Origin: an uncultured Clostridia bacterium
GTDB taxonomy: Bacteria; Bacillota; Clostridia; Oscillospirales; CAG-272
NCBI GenBank assembly: GCA_904501765.1
Contig: CAJGCM010000107.1
Coordinates: forward strand, 1-7,619
Reading direction: 5' to 3'
Length of the DNA stretch: 7,619 nt
In this document: positions 5,312-7,619 of the stretch, in pieces
Layout of the letters: the number at the start of each line of letters is the position of its first letter
How positions within the stretch are numbered: the first letter of the stretch is position 1
Translations under genes and position numbers: made by a program
Notes under the pieces: generated by a model
What the model saw: only the letters and a program-made list of their open reading frames with translations
The model's database searches: none
What the model was told of the DNA's origin: nothing

Positions 5312-7126
5312 GTGACAGATAAACAGAAGCATATAAGAAATTTCTCAATAATAGCGCATATTGACCACGGAAAATCCACCCTTGCGGACAGGATACTTGA
5401 AAAGACCAGAACTGTCGCCACAAGAGATATGGAGGAGCAGCTGCTTGACAATATGGACCTTGAGAGGGAAAGAGGTATTACTATTAAGGCAAGAGCCGTA
5501 AAGCTGAATTACGTAGCTAAAAACGGTGAGTCCTATGAGTTTAACCTTATAGATACCCCGGGTCACGTAGACTTCGGATACGAGGTTTCGCGTTCCTTAA
5601 AGGCATGTGAGGGTGCGCTCCTTGTTGTAGACGCTACTCAGGGAGTTGAGGCGCAGACTCTTGCCAACGCATATCTTGCTATCGACAATAATCTTGAGAT
5701 TCTTCCCGTAATTAACAAAATCGACCTTGCAAGCGCCGATATCGATGGTACCCGCCGTGAGATTGAGGACGTAATAGGAATCCCTGCGGAGGATTGTCCT
5801 GCAATATCCGCAAAGAACGGATTGAATATCGAGGACGTTCTCGAAAAAATAATAACGGATATCCCGGCTCCCGAGGGCGACGTAAGCGCACCTCTTAAAG
5901 CGTTGGTGTTTGATTCTTACTATGACCCCTATCTCGGAGTTGTAGTTTATATAAGAGTGTTCGACGGAAGCCTTAAGGCTGGGGATAAGGTTCGTATGAT
6001 GTCGGCAGGAGGGGAGTTTGAGGTCTGCGAGGTAGGATATATGCAGCCCTTCGGTCTTGGCAAGTGTGAGGAGCTTGTGGCGGGTGACGTTGGATACTTT
6101 ACCGCCGCTATAAAGACTATCAGCGACACGAAGGTGGGAGACACCGTAACTATGGCAGAAGGTGGAGCCACAGAGCCTCTTGAAGGCTTCCGTGAGGTTC
6201 ACCCAATGGTGTATTCGGGTATTTATCCCGCTGACGGCGCCAGATACGGGGATTTGCGTGAGGCGCTTGAGAAGCTTAGGTTGAACGATGCTGCTCTTGT
6301 TTTTGAGCCTGAAACCTCGGTTGCGCTGGGCTTTGGATTCCGTTGCGGCTTCTTGGGGCTTCTTCATATGGAGATAATAGAGGAGCGGCTTGAGAGGGAA
6401 TTCAACCTTGACCTGATAACCACGGCTCCGTCGGTTATATACAAGGTAATGCTTCGCTCGGGTGAGGAAATACTTATAGACAATCCCTCTAAATTCCCAT
6501 CACCCGACGAAATAGATACGGCATACGAGCCTATAATGAAGGCGTCTATAATAACTCCCACGGAGTATATAGGCGGCATAATGGAGCTTTGCCAGGACAG
6601 GCGCGGTGTGTTTATTGATATGAAATATCTTGATACCGAACGTGCTGAAATACACTACGAGCTGCCTCTTAATGAAATAATATATGATTTCTTTGATGCC
6701 CTGAAGAGCCGTTCAAAGGGCTATGCCTCCTTGGACTACGAGCTTAAAGACTATAAGGCGTCAAAGCTGGTTAAGCTTGATTTTATGCTTAACGGCGAGG
6801 TTGTAGACGCTCTTTCGTTTATAGTATTCGAGGAAAGAGCGTATACCAGAGCGAGAAAGATTGCGGAAAAGCTTAAAGAAAATATTCCGCGCCAGCTCTT
6901 TGAAATACCTATTCAGGCAGCCATCGGCTCTAAAATTATAGCCAGAGAAACCGTTAAGGCTATGAGAAAGGACGTACTTGCCAAGTGCTACGGCGGTGAT
7001 ATTACCCGTAAAAAGAAGCTGCTTGAAAAGCAGAAAGAGGGTAAAAAGAAGATGCGCAAGCTTGGTAGCGTAGAGGTTACGCCCGAGGCGTTTATGGCGG
7101 TACTTAAGCTTGACGATGGCAATTGA
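5312..7126 (+). CDS. lepA: Elongation factor 4 (LepA), ribosome back-translocating GTPase
   Basis: Translational GTPase that acts on the ribosome, promoting back-translocation or helping initiation and 30S assembly. GTPase motifs in order: G1 AHIDHGKS (15-22), G2 region RGITIKA (54-60), G3 DTPGH (81-85), G4 NKID (135-138), G5 SAK (166-168). Domain II follows at about 190-285, the EF-G-like domains at about 290-480, and the LepA-specific C-terminal domain with YGGDITRKKKLLEKQ (560-574) and a Lys-rich tail. At 604 residues it is full length. The start is GTG at 5312: an in-frame stop at 5276-5278 lies upstream with no ATG, GTG or TTG between, and the start aligns with the usual short N-terminus before RNFSIIAHIDHG. 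The nearest Shine-Dalgarno-like sequence is only CGGAAA (5301-5306), unusually weak for this window, and a hairpin precedes it. The last 11 nt overlap hemW. Confidence 0.97.
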   Translation: MTDKQKHIRNFSIIAHIDHGKSTLADRILEKTRTVATRDMEEQLLDNMDLERERGITIKARAVKLNYVAKNGESYEFNLIDTPGHVDFGYEVSRSLKACEGALLVVDATQGVEAQTLANAYLAIDNNLEILPVINKIDLASADIDGTRREIEDVIGIPAEDCPAISAKNGLNIEDVLEKIITDIPAPEGDVSAPLKALVFDSYYDPYLGVVVYIRVFDGSLKAGDKVRMMSAGGEFEVCEVGYMQPFGLGKCEELVAGDVGYFTAAIKTISDTKVGDTVTMAEGGATEPLEGFREVHPMVYSGIYPADGARYGDLREALEKLRLNDAALVFEPETSVALGFGFRCGFLGLLHMEIIEERLEREFNLDLITTAPSVIYKVMLRSGEEILIDNPSKFPSPDEIDTAYEPIMKASIITPTEYIGGIMELCQDRRGVFIDMKYLDTERAEIHYELPLNEIIYDFFDALKSRSKGYASLDYELKDYKASKLVKLDFMLNGEVVDALSFIVFEERAYTRARKIAEKLKENIPRQLFEIPIQAAIGSKIIARETVKAMRKDVLAKCYGGDITRKKKLLEKQKEGKKKMRKLGSVEVTPEAFMAVLKLDDGN

Positions 7127-7619
7127 GAATAGAGGACTTTACGTTCATATTCCTTTCTGCAAAAGCAAATGCAAATACTGCGATTTTTGCTCGTCACCGA
7201 AATTTTTAGAGCAAAGGTCGCAGTATATATTTGCTCTCGGGAGGGAGCTGGAATTTTATTCACCCCATAAGACGGGAATTAACAGCATATTTTTTGGCGG
7301 TGGAACACCGTCCTTGCTTTCGGCGGAGGAGTTCGATTATATCTGTGGAAAAATAGACGAGAGCTTTGAGAGAGCTATTGATACAGAGTTCACAGTTGAG
7401 GTGAATCCAAAAACTCTTACCGAAGAAAAGCTTATATCGTATAAAAAGAACGGTGTTAACAGAATCAGCTTCGGAGTGCAAACGATTCACGAAAACGAAC
7501 TGAAAAAGTTAGGCAGAATACACACCTTTGAAGATTTTGTTGCTTCGTATAACTTGGCGAGAAGCTTTGGGTTTGACAACATAAGTGTAGACCTTATGTA
7601 CGGAATACCCGACCAAAGC
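7116..7619 (+). CDS. hemW: HemW-like radical SAM heme chaperone (3' end beyond window)
   Basis: The first 168 codons of a radical-SAM protein of the HemN/HemW group, open to the window end. HemW binds heme and delivers it to respiratory enzymes; such genes are often labelled oxygen-independent coproporphyrinogen oxidase, an activity usually absent. Visible motifs: HIPFCKSKCKYCDF (11-24) with the iron-sulfur CX3CX2C cysteines 15, 19 and 22, the SAM-binding GGGTPS (61-66), EVNP (95-98), and NRISFGVQT (115-123) followed by LKKLGRIH (129-136). The CDF spacing after the third Cys favours HemW over true HemN, though an extra Cys sits at 25. The ATG at 7116 lies inside lepA, overlapping it by 11 nt. 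There is no good ribosome binding site of its own, which suggests translational coupling to lepA. The lepA-hemW order is common in Bacillota. Confidence 0.94.
   Translation, partial: MAIENRGLYVHIPFCKSKCKYCDFCSSPKFLEQRSQYIFALGRELEFYSPHKTGINSIFFGGGTPSLLSAEEFDYICGKIDESFERAIDTEFTVEVNPKTLTEEKLISYKKNGVNRISFGVQTIHENELKKLGRIHTFEDFVASYNLARSFGFDNISVDLMYGIPDQS

Noticed and set aside
5597..6367. 256-codon open frame on the minus strand inside lepA
   Set aside because: It lies wholly within the conserved lepA coding region, has no recognisable domain and no ribosome binding site; it is a shadow of codon usage.

Overview
The window looks like an ordinary stretch of a Clostridia-type (Bacillota) chromosome, perhaps an uncultured Oscillospiraceae or Ruminococcaceae relative. 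This rests on the lepA-hemW pairing, a TSCPD-domain protein of a kind typical of clostridia, strong GGAGG-type ribosome binding sites, consensus sigma-A promoters and frequent ATA and AGA codons. The taxonomic assignment is inference. There are no phage, transposon, CRISPR or toxin signatures.

Layout from left to right. A type II short-chain prenyl diphosphate synthase (1-870, +) begins at the window edge. It converges on an auxin-efflux-carrier (AEC) family permease (922-1830, -). A 346-base intergenic region follows. It holds a tRNA-Leu(CAA) gene on the minus strand with encoded CCA, its own promoter and an overlapping intrinsic terminator, plus a divergent plus-strand promoter. That promoter drives a rightward cluster: a poorly characterised 319-residue protein that resembles part of prephenate dehydratase followed by an ACT-like domain (2178-3137), an 84-residue TSCPD protein (3156-3410), alpha-phosphohexomutase pgcA (3465-5192), translation factor lepA/EF4 (5312-7126) and the start of the radical-SAM heme chaperone hemW (7116 to the window end, overlapping lepA by 11 nt).

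Most of the genes are housekeeping: isoprenoid precursors, sugar-phosphate interconversion, ribosome back-translocation and heme handling. The first three rightward genes are closely spaced (18 and 54 nt gaps) and may form one transcript. lepA has its own 119-nt structured leader, and lepA-hemW look translationally coupled. No single new system is evident. The points most worth a second look are the 319-residue PDT/ACT-like protein, an alanine in the chain-length-determining position of the prenyl synthase, the two-hairpin leader before lepA, and an exact 14-nt direct repeat bracketing the tRNA-Leu locus.
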